This document shows, in pieces, positions 1 through 5,359 of a stretch of DNA of 7,381 nucleotides. The number at the start of each line of letters is the position of its first letter. The first letter of the stretch is position 1. Location: contig JAFMAW010000043.1 in assembly GCA_029784795.1 (NCBI GenBank), positions 1 through 7,381 on the forward strand, written 5' to 3'. The stretch comes from Nitrososphaerota archaeon (GTDB lineage: Archaea; Thermoproteota; Nitrososphaeria; Nitrososphaerales; UBA183). The notes under the pieces were generated by a model, which saw nothing but the letters and a program-made list of their open reading frames with translations, did not search any database and was not told the DNA's origin. A program made the translations under genes and the position numbers.

Positions 1-16
1 TCAGAACATCGACCAT
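1..16 (-). CDS. 5' end of a minus-strand gene, product unknown (partial)
   Basis: Only five codons are visible, reading Met-Val-Asp-Val-Leu before the window ends. The case for a gene rests on position: an ATG (bases 16-14) lies about 40 bases downstream of a good T/A-rich box on the same strand (51-61), which would give a leader of roughly 13 bases, purine-rich just before the ATG. It would be the gene after the Sm-like gene, in the same direction. In many archaea an Sm-like gene is followed by ribosomal protein L37e, but these five residues do not look like an L37e start. No function can be given, and the ATG could be chance. Confidence 0.3.
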
Positions 17-50
17 GCGTGCTTTTCCTTTCCCGTGCTTCTATGCCTTT

Positions 51-61
51 GGTATAAAAGC
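51..61 (-). promoter_or_regulatory. Candidate TATA box for the partial gene at the left edge
   Basis: Read on the minus strand the bases are GCTTTTATACC, close to the archaeal TATA pattern. The ATG at 16 lies about 40 bases from its centre, so transcription would begin near base 29. On the plus strand the same bases read TATAAAAG, but no convincing plus-strand gene lies at a suitable distance, so the minus direction is preferred. Confidence 0.35.
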
Positions 62-115
62 AGATTCGCTCGGGATGCCTGACTCGACTAGGGCTTTCGG
101 CGGACTTGCTTTGCG

Positions 116-334
116 TCAGCTAGGCGGCGGGGAAATCATGATTATGTTGTCCCCCCTCACGATCAGCGTCCCGAGGGAGCTCGACTGCCCGTCCTCGGTC
201 ACCTCTTCCGCCTGCTCGAGGGCCAGGTTCATGTGCTGGTCGAATCCCTGGAGGTTGCCCCTGATGACCTTCCCTCCCTTCAGCTTGATCAGGACGACCT
301 TCCCGACGCTCTCGTCGAGGACCTTGACTGCCAT
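116..334 (-). CDS. Archaeal Sm-like (LSm/SmAP) RNA-binding protein
   Basis: This 72-residue protein is a full-length archaeal Sm-like protein, a family that forms six- or seven-membered rings binding U-rich RNA and acts in RNA processing and turnover. The Sm1 motif spans about residues 12-43 (KLKGGKVIRGNLQGFDQHMN), with the RNA-contacting His34 and Asn36 of the FDQHMN loop. The Sm2 motif near residues 56-68 contains IVRGDN, with Arg60 and Asp62. The ATG at 334 is chosen because the Sm fold begins soon after it; an in-frame TTG at 346 would add Met-Ser-Val-Asp and is a real alternative, since TTG starts seem to be used elsewhere in this window. The gene diverges from the PUA gene across a 62- to 74-base gap, depending on the start. 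The family call is secure; the exact start is not. Confidence 0.95.
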   Translation of the reverse strand: MAVKVLDESVGKVVLIKLKGGKVIRGNLQGFDQHMNLALEQAEEVTEDGQSSSLGTLIVRGDNIIMISPPPS

Positions 335-375
335 GTCGACGGACAATATGTTCCCTTGAACCTGCCGTCCGAATT

Positions 376-388
376 CATTTATTTAAGC
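376..388. promoter_or_regulatory. Shared, nearly symmetrical TATA region for divergent LSm and PUA genes
   Basis: The only A/T-rich patch in the gap reads CATTTATTTAAGC on the plus strand and GCTTAAATAAATG on the minus strand, so it resembles an archaeal TATA box in both directions. On the plus strand its centre (near 382) is about 27 bases before the TTG at 409, predicting a leaderless message. On the minus strand the same centre predicts a start near 355, giving a leader of about 9 bases to the TTG at 346 or 21 bases to the ATG at 334. One TBP site serving both genes is an inference. Confidence 0.5.
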
Positions 389-408
389 AGTCATGCGCGC
401 GTCTCCAG

Positions 409-888
409 TTGAAGAAGTGGGTTCTGTCCCGCAGGGACTCCGCGGTGATGATCGCGAAGATAGAGGCGTCCCTGGGCCTCACGCTGAGCCTGTCGAAGTC
501 GGCCCAGGCCGATTGCGCCGAGCCTGAAGCCGGGGTCGTCTTCGTGAGGCTCGACGAGTACGAGTTCGTCCAGTCGGGAGATTCGTTCTTTCCCTACCTT
601 GGCTCGCAGGCTTCTCTCGCCCTCTTTCCGGCCGTCGTGGTAGACGAGGGGGCCATCAAGTTCCTCATCAACGGGGCCGACGTGATGCGCCCCGGCATAA
701 GAAAGATGGACGACTGGGGGGATGCAGGGAAGTTGGTGGTCGTCAAAGAGGAGAAGAAAGGGCGCGCCATCGCGGTCGGCCCTACGAGTGTCTCAGGCGC
801 CCAGGCCGCGGCCACGTCGAGGGGGGAGTGCGTGAAGAACCTGCACCACGTGGGGGACCGCTACTGGAACGCGCACAAGGCCATCTGA
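409..888 (+). CDS. PUA-domain RNA-binding protein, archaeal MCT-1/Tma20-like (DUF1947-PUA)
   Basis: The 159-residue protein has the two-part layout of archaeal MCT-1/Tma20 relatives. Residues 1-70 form the pre-PUA region, opening KKWVLSRRD and ending near DSFFPYLG. Residues 75-155 form a C-terminal PUA domain, with VVDEGAIKFLINGADVMRPGI, then GRAIAVGPT and NLHHVGDRYW. PUA domains bind structured RNA; the eukaryotic relatives act with DENR in ribosome recycling and re-initiation, so a ribosome-linked role is plausible but not shown here. The start is taken as TTG at 409 because the family begins with a basic K-K/H-x-L-S stretch immediately, no in-frame ATG occurs until codon 14, and the TATA-like box sits 27 bases upstream. 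The length is normal and nothing looks broken. Confidence 0.88.
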   Translation: MKKWVLSRRDSAVMIAKIEASLGLTLSLSKSAQADCAEPEAGVVFVRLDEYEFVQSGDSFFPYLGSQASLALFPAVVVDEGAIKFLINGADVMRPGIRKMDDWGDAGKLVVVKEEKKGRAIAVGPTSVSGAQAAATSRGECVKNLHHVGDRYWNAHKAI

Positions 889-897
889 CCCGGGAAT

Positions 898-922
898 ACT
901 TTCGCCCTTCCCTCTCCTATTA
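898..922 (+). terminator. Candidate pyrimidine-tract terminator after the PUA gene
   Basis: Ten bases past the stop codon is a pyrimidine-rich run (ACTTTCGCCCTTCCCTCTCC then TATTA). Archaeal factor-dependent termination uses U-rich tracts; this one is C/U rather than pure U, so the call is weak. Confidence 0.25.
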
Positions 923-924
923 AG

Positions 925-959
925 CTGAGAACGGAATCTCCGACCTGAGAACTATTCTC
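925..959. repeat. Short direct repeat and inverted repeat upstream of sepF
   Basis: CTGAGAAC occurs at 925-932 and again at 945-952, a spacing of 20 bases, or about two helical turns. The second copy runs into a perfect inverted repeat, GAGAA-CTA-TTCTC, at 947-959. The elements lie in the 162-base gap between the PUA stop and the sepF start. They could be binding sites for a regulator, but repeats this short can arise by chance. Confidence 0.3.
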
Positions 960-1012
960 TACAACAGAGTCTAACTAATTCATGACTGCGATAAAATTGC
1001 TGGGCCGCCCTA

Positions 1013-1023
1013 CCCTTAATAAT
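1013..1023 (+). promoter_or_regulatory. Candidate TATA box of sepF
   Basis: The sequence CCCTTAATAAT is centred near 1019, about 32 bases before the ATG at 1051, so transcription would begin about 5 bases before or at the start codon. It is the best-placed A/T-rich box for the ATG at 1051. Confidence 0.45.
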
Positions 1024-1025
1024 GA

Positions 1026-1038
1026 CCGTGACTCACGG
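1026..1038. promoter_or_regulatory. Perfect palindrome between TATA box and start of sepF; candidate operator
   Basis: CCGTGA-C-TCACGG is a perfect 6-bp inverted repeat around a single central base. It begins 3 bases after the TATA-like box and ends 12 bases before the ATG, where a bound homodimeric repressor would block RNA polymerase recruitment. Regulation is inferred from symmetry and position alone. Confidence 0.4.
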
Positions 1039-1050
1039 AGTAAAACATCA

Positions 1051-1347
1051 ATGTCCGGAATTATGCAGGAGAGGAAGCTCGAAGGTAAGAGCAAAGAGAT
1101 TCTTCTGAAAGCCTTGGCGCTCAAGAGCATAGAGGACCTTCCGAAGATTCAGGAGGACGTCTCCAACAAGACGATAGTGATACTCAAGGTGACCCCCCTG
1201 GCTCAAAAGAGCCTCGAGGAGCTGAAGTCCTCGGTTGATCTTTTCTTCGAGTTCGCCACATCTGCGGGCGGAGACATCGCAAGGCTCGGGGACGAGAGGG
1301 TCGTCATCACCCCGCCGGGCGTGCGCATCTGGCGCGGCCTCCAGTAG
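1051..1347 (+). CDS. sepF: SepF-type cell division protein (DUF552), archaeal
   Basis: This 98-residue protein matches the short archaeal SepF/DUF552 family. In archaea that use FtsZ, SepF bridges FtsZ to the membrane at the division site. The core runs from about residue 41 to 95: a beta strand TIVILKVTPLA, a helix SLEELKSSVDLFFEFATSAG, then the signature GGDIARLGDERVVITP (73-88) and VRIWRG near the end. Residues 1-40 are charged and probably helical (KSKEILLKALALKSIEDL). ATG 1051 is chosen because the TATA-like box fits it. The open frame extends up to an ATG at 982, but only 9 of those 22 extra codons end in G or C, unlike the strongly G/C-ending codons downstream. The longer start would add MTAIKLLGRP, which might be read as a membrane-targeting helix, so it is not fully excluded. 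No ftsZ or cdv gene lies in the window. Confidence 0.85.
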   Translation: MSGIMQERKLEGKSKEILLKALALKSIEDLPKIQEDVSNKTIVILKVTPLAQKSLEELKSSVDLFFEFATSAGGDIARLGDERVVITPPGVRIWRGLQ

Positions 1348-1597
1348 CGTCTTCGTCGTCCCGGCCATCCGCGCGGCGGTCTGCCAGGTTCAGCCCCAGG
1401 CCGAGGGGGGATGAAGTCTTGTCACCAGTCAGCGGCAGGTCACCCCGATGCCTGGGGGTTGCTTTCGTCGGGTCCGGGGACGCGCCTTTGCAGGGTGATG
1501 CTTGCGCGGCTCAGGTTGGGTCGCGGCCGTGAGGGCGACGTCAGGTCTCGATGGGGTTCGACGACGGCCTCGCCACCCCCGCCGGGGCGCGGGGCCC
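1348..1597. other. GC-rich convergent spacer with no recognised gene
   Basis: These 250 bases separate the ends of sepF and fttA, which point at each other. I find no protein with recognisable family features, no tRNA, and none of the conserved blocks I would expect of RNase P or SRP RNA. No run of four or more T or A occurs on either strand. Short GC hairpins are possible, such as CCCC-GCC-GGGG at 1577-1587 and ACCCC/GGGGT at 1442-1459. GTCACC occurs twice (1421-1426 and 1439-1444). A structured untranslated region or small RNA cannot be ruled out by eye. Confidence 0.6.
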
Positions 1598-3511
1598 TCA
1601 GTAGACCCTGATGGCTTCCTGCACCGCAGGGTGGATGGCAGGGATTCGGTATATCCGCTGAATGGCGTAGGCGAGGTTCTCCGTCTTTCTCTTCTCGCCG
1701 TGGTTCACGAGGACCAGCTGGAGCTTCGGCCGCACCTTCCCCACGAAGCGGATAATCTGGTTGTAGTCGCTGTGGCCGCTGAACCCGTCCGCCTTCTCCA
1801 CCTTGGCCCTGACATCAACGATCTTGATCTTCCCGTCCTGGCCCATCAGGCTGGCTTGGCTCCCGCCGTCCAGCACTCTCCTCCCCATGGACCCCTGGAC
1901 CTGGTATGACACGAACAGTATCTTGTTCTTCTCCCCCGGCGCGAGATGCTCGAAATAGTCGAGGACGGGCCCCCCCTCCAGCATCCCAGAGGTCGCCATG
2001 ATTATGGCAGGGCCCTCTCGATATGCCTCCTCCCTGTCCGTAGGGTGCTCCACCTCGGTGAAGTACTCTGACTTGAAGGGGTTCACCCCCTCCTCAAGGA
2101 TTTTGGTCCTGAGCTCCCGCGAGAGGTAGTCGGCATACGAGACATGGATGGCCGTGGCCTCGGAGATCATCCCCTCCATGAACACCGGCGCCTCCACCAG
2201 GATCTTGTTCCTCATGTACTGGTCTAGGACGATGAGTATCTCCTGGGCCCTCCCCACGGCGGGGATGGGTATGAGCACCTTCCCCCCTTGCATGAGCGTC
2301 TCATTGATGGCGTTGACGAACTTCATCTCGACCTCCTCCCTTACGGGCATGATGTCCTCCTTCGCTCCGTAGGTGCTCTCGGTTATGAGGGTCTCGACCC
2401 TCGGATAGTTCCAGGTGGCGGAGTCGAACAGCGCCGTCCTCCCGTACTTGTAGTCCCCGGTGTACACTATGTTGTGGGCGCCCTCCCCTATGTGGAGGTG
2501 GACGGTCGCCGACCCCAGGATGTGCCCGGCGTTGTTGAACACCAGCTTGATGTCCGGGGATATGTCTGTCACCATCCCATAGGGGAGGGTGATGGTGTGC
2601 TGGATCTCGTCTCTGATGTCCTTCTGGTCGTAGATCAGCCTCCCGCCCTCGATCTGGGCTATCTTCACGAAGTCGTTCTGAAGCATGGACATCAGCGGCA
2701 GGGTAGGCTCGGTGCAGTACACCGGCCCGTCGTAGCCGTACTTGTACATGGCCGGGACGAAGCCCTGGTGGTCCAGGTGGGCGTGGCTGACTACGATGGC
2801 GTCTATCTCATTGGGGGAGATGTCCGCCCAGTCGAGGCGCGGATACGCGTCCCAGGGGTTCCTCGACCCGGGATGGATCCCGCAGTCCAGCAGCACCTTG
2901 CTCTCCGCCGTCTCGACGAGCACGCAGGACCTTCCCACCTGCTGGAACGCGCCGAGGGTCTTTATGGTGACGTGCTCTTCCGCCGCGATCCTCGGCCTGA
3001 ATATCGCCTCACCCAGCTCCCTATAGAACTTCTCCCGGACCTCGGTCCCAGCCTTCAGGGCATAGTAGACGTTCTGGATCGCGGTAGATTTTATGTGGGG
3101 TGCCTTGCGGACTCTAATCTTCCATCCCGTCTGCTCCATGGCCCCGCCGAGGTCGAAGCCTGCCTCCTGGGAGAGCAGCCTGGGGTTCTCAGCCTCTACG
3201 GTTATCTCGCCCAGGGCGTCGTCGAAGAAGTAGTTGGACGCCCCCGCCTCGGGGGGGAGGGTCCTCTCCAGGACCTGCCTGGCGTCGCTCTCCTGCTTCC
3301 TTATCGATTTCTCCGTCCTTGTGACGACCCTCTTCTTCAAGGAGTTGACAATCTCAGATATGACATAGCTGTTCTTGTGAAGGTAGGCGGGGTTCTTGGT
3401 GTAAAGGGCGAGCCTCGGGCCCTCGTACTCTATCCTGGTGATCTGAGCTTCCGCTGGGATGTTGTTCAGAATAGCGCTCATCAGGCTTACGCCGTTGGCT
3501 TTCTGTTCCAA
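1598..3511 (-). CDS. fttA: aCPSF1/FttA, KH-domain beta-CASP ribonuclease and transcription termination factor
   Basis: At 637 residues this is full length for aCPSF1, the archaeal homologue of the eukaryotic cleavage factor CPSF73, which cuts nascent RNA and releases RNA polymerase at U-rich terminators. Two KH-type RNA-binding domains occupy about residues 1-145, with YEGPRLALYTKNP at 29-41. The metallo-beta-lactamase part begins near GAFQQVGRS (187). It carries HAHLDH (243-248) with the zinc ligands His243, His245, Asp247 and His248, then His330 in GHILGS and Asp353 in GDYKYG. The inserted beta-CASP domain follows ESTYG (378-382, motif A), and the catalytic part resumes with FSGHSD (His580, motif B) and LVNHGE (His604, motif C). 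All key residues are present. The TTG start at 3511, 2 bases after the psmB stop, suits translational coupling and gives a family-like N-terminus; the ATG at 3481 is the alternative. It is probably cotranscribed with psmB. Confidence 0.96.
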   Translation of the reverse strand: MEQKANGVSLMSAILNNIPAEAQITRIEYEGPRLALYTKNPAYLHKNSYVISEIVNSLKKRVVTRTEKSIRKQESDARQVLERTLPPEAGASNYFFDDALGEITVEAENPRLLSQEAGFDLGGAMEQTGWKIRVRKAPHIKSTAIQNVYYALKAGTEVREKFYRELGEAIFRPRIAAEEHVTIKTLGAFQQVGRSCVLVETAESKVLLDCGIHPGSRNPWDAYPRLDWADISPNEIDAIVVSHAHLDHQGFVPAMYKYGYDGPVYCTEPTLPLMSMLQNDFVKIAQIEGGRLIYDQKDIRDEIQHTITLPYGMVTDISPDIKLVFNNAGHILGSATVHLHIGEGAHNIVYTGDYKYGRTALFDSATWNYPRVETLITESTYGAKEDIMPVREEVEMKFVNAINETLMQGGKVLIPIPAVGRAQEILIVLDQYMRNKILVEAPVFMEGMISEATAIHVSYADYLSRELRTKILEEGVNPFKSEYFTEVEHPTDREEAYREGPAIIMATSGMLEGGPVLDYFEHLAPGEKNKILFVSYQVQGSMGRRVLDGGSQASLMGQDGKIKIVDVRAKVEKADGFSGHSDYNQIIRFVGKVRPKLQLVLVNHGEKRKTENLAYAIQRIYRIPAIHPAVQEAIRVY

Positions 3512-3513
3512 GT

Positions 3514-4194
3514 CTAACTGTGAGATGTAAACTGGGCCAGGAGCTTGTCCTTCTCAGCTTCTGGCAGCTCGCGGAACCCTTCCTTATCGATGACCGCCAC
3601 GTCGAAATGGTCTCCTGTCGCGACGTTCCGCCTCGTCGCGGCTATGATGGCCTTCGCAGCCAGCGGGTACGCCTTCGCCACCGGCATCCCTTCCTTGAAC
3701 TCCTCTTCGAGAATGCCATAGGCCACCGGAGACCCGCTCCCCGTGGCTATCATCTTCTCCTGGTTGAGAGACCCGAAGATGTCGACGTTGAACAGGGATC
3801 CGCCGGTTGAGTCGACCCCTCCCACCAGGACGTCCGCTATCAGGGGATACAGCCGCGAAGAGAAGAGCATGTTCGACACCACCTGGGCCGCTGCCTTCAC
3901 CGGCATGGGCCTCCCCTTCTCCAACCTGTAGGTGCTCGAATAGTACTTCGCCGTGTCTGTGACGTTCTGTGCGTCCGCCACCCCGCCGGAGATCGTCATG
4001 GCGAGGTTGTCGGCGATCTTGATGAGCTTCTTGCCCCTCTTGTGGGCGATGAAACCTCCAGCCGTGACGCGCGTATCTGTGGCCAAGACGACACCGTCGG
4101 AACAGACCAGCCCCACGGTGGTGGTACCGTGGTACATGGCCGAACCCAGCGTTTTCCCTCCAATCTGGTTTAATTCTCTCGACACTTTGTCCAC
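3514..4194 (-). CDS. psmB: 20S proteasome beta subunit
   Basis: This is an N-terminal-threonine hydrolase forming the catalytic beta rings of the archaeal 20S proteasome. The processing site is HG/TTTVGL; from the chosen start the propeptide has 23 residues and the nucleophile is Thr24. The partners Asp40 (DGVVLATDTR) and Lys56 match Asp17 and Lys33 of the mature family numbering, and GSGSP (152-156) is the Ser129 region. The usual R-D-x-x-S-G-D motif reads R-N-V-A-T-G-D, so Asn190 replaces the conserved active-site Asp166 and Thr193 replaces Ser169. The GTG at 4194 is chosen because GAGG ends 5 bases before it and a TTAAATAA box lies upstream at 4235-4242. The frame is open to an ATG at 4257, which would give a 44-residue propeptide and put that box inside the gene; ATG 4137 would leave only four residues. 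The protein body is certain; the start is open. fttA follows directly. Confidence 0.93.
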   Translation of the reverse strand: MDKVSRELNQIGGKTLGSAMYHGTTTVGLVCSDGVVLATDTRVTAGGFIAHKRGKKLIKIADNLAMTISGGVADAQNVTDTAKYYSSTYRLEKGRPMPVKAAAQVVSNMLFSSRLYPLIADVLVGGVDSTGGSLFNVDIFGSLNQEKMIATGSGSPVAYGILEEEFKEGMPVAKAYPLAAKAIIAATRRNVATGDHFDVAVIDKEGFRELPEAEKDKLLAQFTSHS

Positions 4195-4197
4195 AAA

Positions 4198-4203
4198 CCC
4201 CTC
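4198..4203 (-). promoter_or_regulatory. Ribosome-binding site supporting the GTG start of psmB
   Basis: GAGGGG on the minus strand is followed by TTT and then GTG (4194-4192). The GAGG core is 5 bases from the start codon, a normal Shine-Dalgarno distance. By contrast, GGAGGG before the ATG at 4257 directly abuts that ATG, too close for standard pairing. Confidence 0.4.
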
Positions 4204-4231
4204 AGAACGGACAAGAACCGCGCGTCTCCGT

Positions 4232-4244
4232 TGCTTATTTAATC
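4232..4244 (-). promoter_or_regulatory. Candidate TATA box of psmB-fttA
   Basis: On the minus strand this reads AGATTAAATAAGC, the strongest A/T-rich box near psmB. Its centre, near 4238, predicts transcription from about 4211, giving a 17-base leader to the GTG at 4194 that contains the GAGG motif at 4203-4200. It would lie inside the coding region if the ATG at 4257 were the true start. A second minus-strand option is the TTTAAG read from 4291-4301. Confidence 0.45.
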
Positions 4245-4290
4245 TTTCGAAGCCCATCCCTCCGGAGTTCTCCCCTGGCCGAGCGCAGTG

Positions 4291-4301
4291 GCCTTAAATC
4301 A
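4291..4301 (+). promoter_or_regulatory. Candidate TATA box of egsA
   Basis: GCCTTAAATCA is centred near 4297, 25 bases before the egsA ATG at 4322. No Shine-Dalgarno motif precedes that ATG, so a leaderless transcript is predicted. Read in reverse (TGATTTAAGGC) it could also serve psmB. Confidence 0.5.
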
Positions 4302-4321
4302 CGAGACGGGGCGTCACCAAC

Positions 4322-5359
4322 ATGGACCCCGGCTACCATCTGATGGAGCTACCCACCAAGGTCCTCATAGGGGAGGGGGTCATCGACAAGCTGGGGGAGT
4401 TCGTCGCAGACAAGGGCCCAAAGAAGACCGTGATATCGTCCGGGTCGCAGGTCACCTCGAAGGTGCGCGCCACCGTGGACGGGGCACTGGGCGGGGAGCC
4501 CGTCTGGGTCGAGGTAGCCGCGGCCGACACGCAGAACGTCGAGAAGGTGAAGCGCGCAGCCAGGAGAGCCGGGAGGATAGTGGGCGTGGGGGGCGGCAAG
4601 AGCGTGGACGTGGGGAAGCTCGCCGCCTTCAGGCTCGGGCTCCCATTCTACTCTGTCCCGACCAGCGCCTCCCACGACGGCATCTCCAGCCCCTTCGCCT
4701 CTCTCAAGGGGCTCGACAGGCCGTACTCGATCATGGCCAAGCCTCCCGTGGGCATCCTGGCGGACATAGAGGTGATCAGCTCAGCGCCGAAGCGGCTGCT
4801 GGCGTCGGGGTGCGGCGACCTCGTTTCGAAGCTGACCGCGGTCAAGGACTGGGACCTTGCCCACAGGGAGACCGGGGAGTACTACGGGGGGTACTCCGCA
4901 AGCCTGGCGCTGATGAGCGCCGACGTCGTCCTGACCGGGTCTAGGAGCCTCGGGAAGTTCGGGAAGGACAGCGTCCGCGACCTGGTGGAGGCCCTCATCA
5001 GCACCGGCGTCGCCGCGGGGATTGCCGGGAGCTCCCGCCCCTGCTCTGGGTCTGAGCACCTGTTCAGCCATTGCCTCGACGTCGTGGCGCCCGGGGTCGG
5101 GCTTCACGGGGAGAAGTGCGGGATCGGGACCATAATGATGGCGAAGCTCCACGGACTCGACTGGAAAAGGGTGAGGGCCGCTCTCATGAACGTCGGCGCT
5201 CCGGTGGAAGCGTCGGCCATCGGCATAGACGACTCTCAGGTCGTCCGGTCTCTGGTGAAGGCGAGCAGCATACGCCCGGACAGGTACACGATCCTGTCGA
5301 AGAGGAAGCTGGACCCCAGGGGCGCAGCAGCCCTCGCAAAGTCCACCGGCGTTATCTAA
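4322..5359 (+). CDS. egsA: sn-glycerol-1-phosphate dehydrogenase
   Basis: The 345-residue enzyme reduces dihydroxyacetone phosphate with NAD(P)H to sn-glycerol-1-phosphate, the backbone of archaeal ether lipids; it is cytosolic. It belongs to the iron/zinc-dependent alcohol dehydrogenase and dehydroquinate synthase-like superfamily and has the family's usual length. Visible features are the nucleotide-binding loop GVGGGKSVDVGK (88-99), the PTSASHDGISSP segment (113-124, with Asp119), and the metal ligands Asp166 (GCGD), His246 (SGSEH) and His262 (LHGEKCG). ATG 4322 is supported by the TATA-like box 25 bases upstream. It diverges from psmB and converges on the FKBP gene, overlapping its end by 4 bases, so its transcript must end inside that neighbour. 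Confidence 0.96.
   Translation: MDPGYHLMELPTKVLIGEGVIDKLGEFVADKGPKKTVISSGSQVTSKVRATVDGALGGEPVWVEVAAADTQNVEKVKRAARRAGRIVGVGGGKSVDVGKLAAFRLGLPFYSVPTSASHDGISSPFASLKGLDRPYSIMAKPPVGILADIEVISSAPKRLLASGCGDLVSKLTAVKDWDLAHRETGEYYGGYSASLALMSADVVLTGSRSLGKFGKDSVRDLVEALISTGVAAGIAGSSRPCSGSEHLFSHCLDVVAPGVGLHGEKCGIGTIMMAKLHGLDWKRVRAALMNVGAPVEASAIGIDDSQVVRSLVKASSIRPDRYTILSKRKLDPRGAAALAKSTGVI

Noticed and set aside
60..115. Possible tRNA or box C/D small RNA between the Sm-like gene and the left-edge gene
   Set aside because: There is no TTCRA T-loop with a paired stem. Motifs like the C and D boxes are too short and poorly placed to support a call.
15..359. Plus-strand open frame spanning the Sm-like gene, with TATAAAAG at 53-60 upstream
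   Set aside because: It is antisense to a conserved Sm-like protein, and the translation has no recognisable features. The T/A box is better explained by the minus-strand gene at the left edge.
1022..1099. Small out-of-frame ORF starting at ATG 1022, upstream of and overlapping sepF
   Set aside because: It encodes about 25 residues with no ribosome-binding site. Its ATG lies in the TATA-like region itself, so it would probably not be in the message.
1552..1570. GGTTCGA, resembling a tRNA T-loop
   Set aside because: The flanking bases do not form a T-stem (TGGGG against ACGGC), and no acceptor or anticodon arm can be built around it.
1411..1611. Plus-strand open frame of 66 codons in the convergent spacer
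   Set aside because: Its product is Arg/Gly/Pro/Ser-rich without any family features, and it runs into the end of fttA. G+C-rich non-coding DNA often has open frames of this length.
2288..3517. Long plus-strand open frame (about 409 codons) opposite fttA
   Set aside because: It is antisense to a fully conserved gene, and its product is a Val/Gly/Leu/Pro/Asp-rich sequence without domains. This is typical of the complementary frame of a G+C-rich gene.
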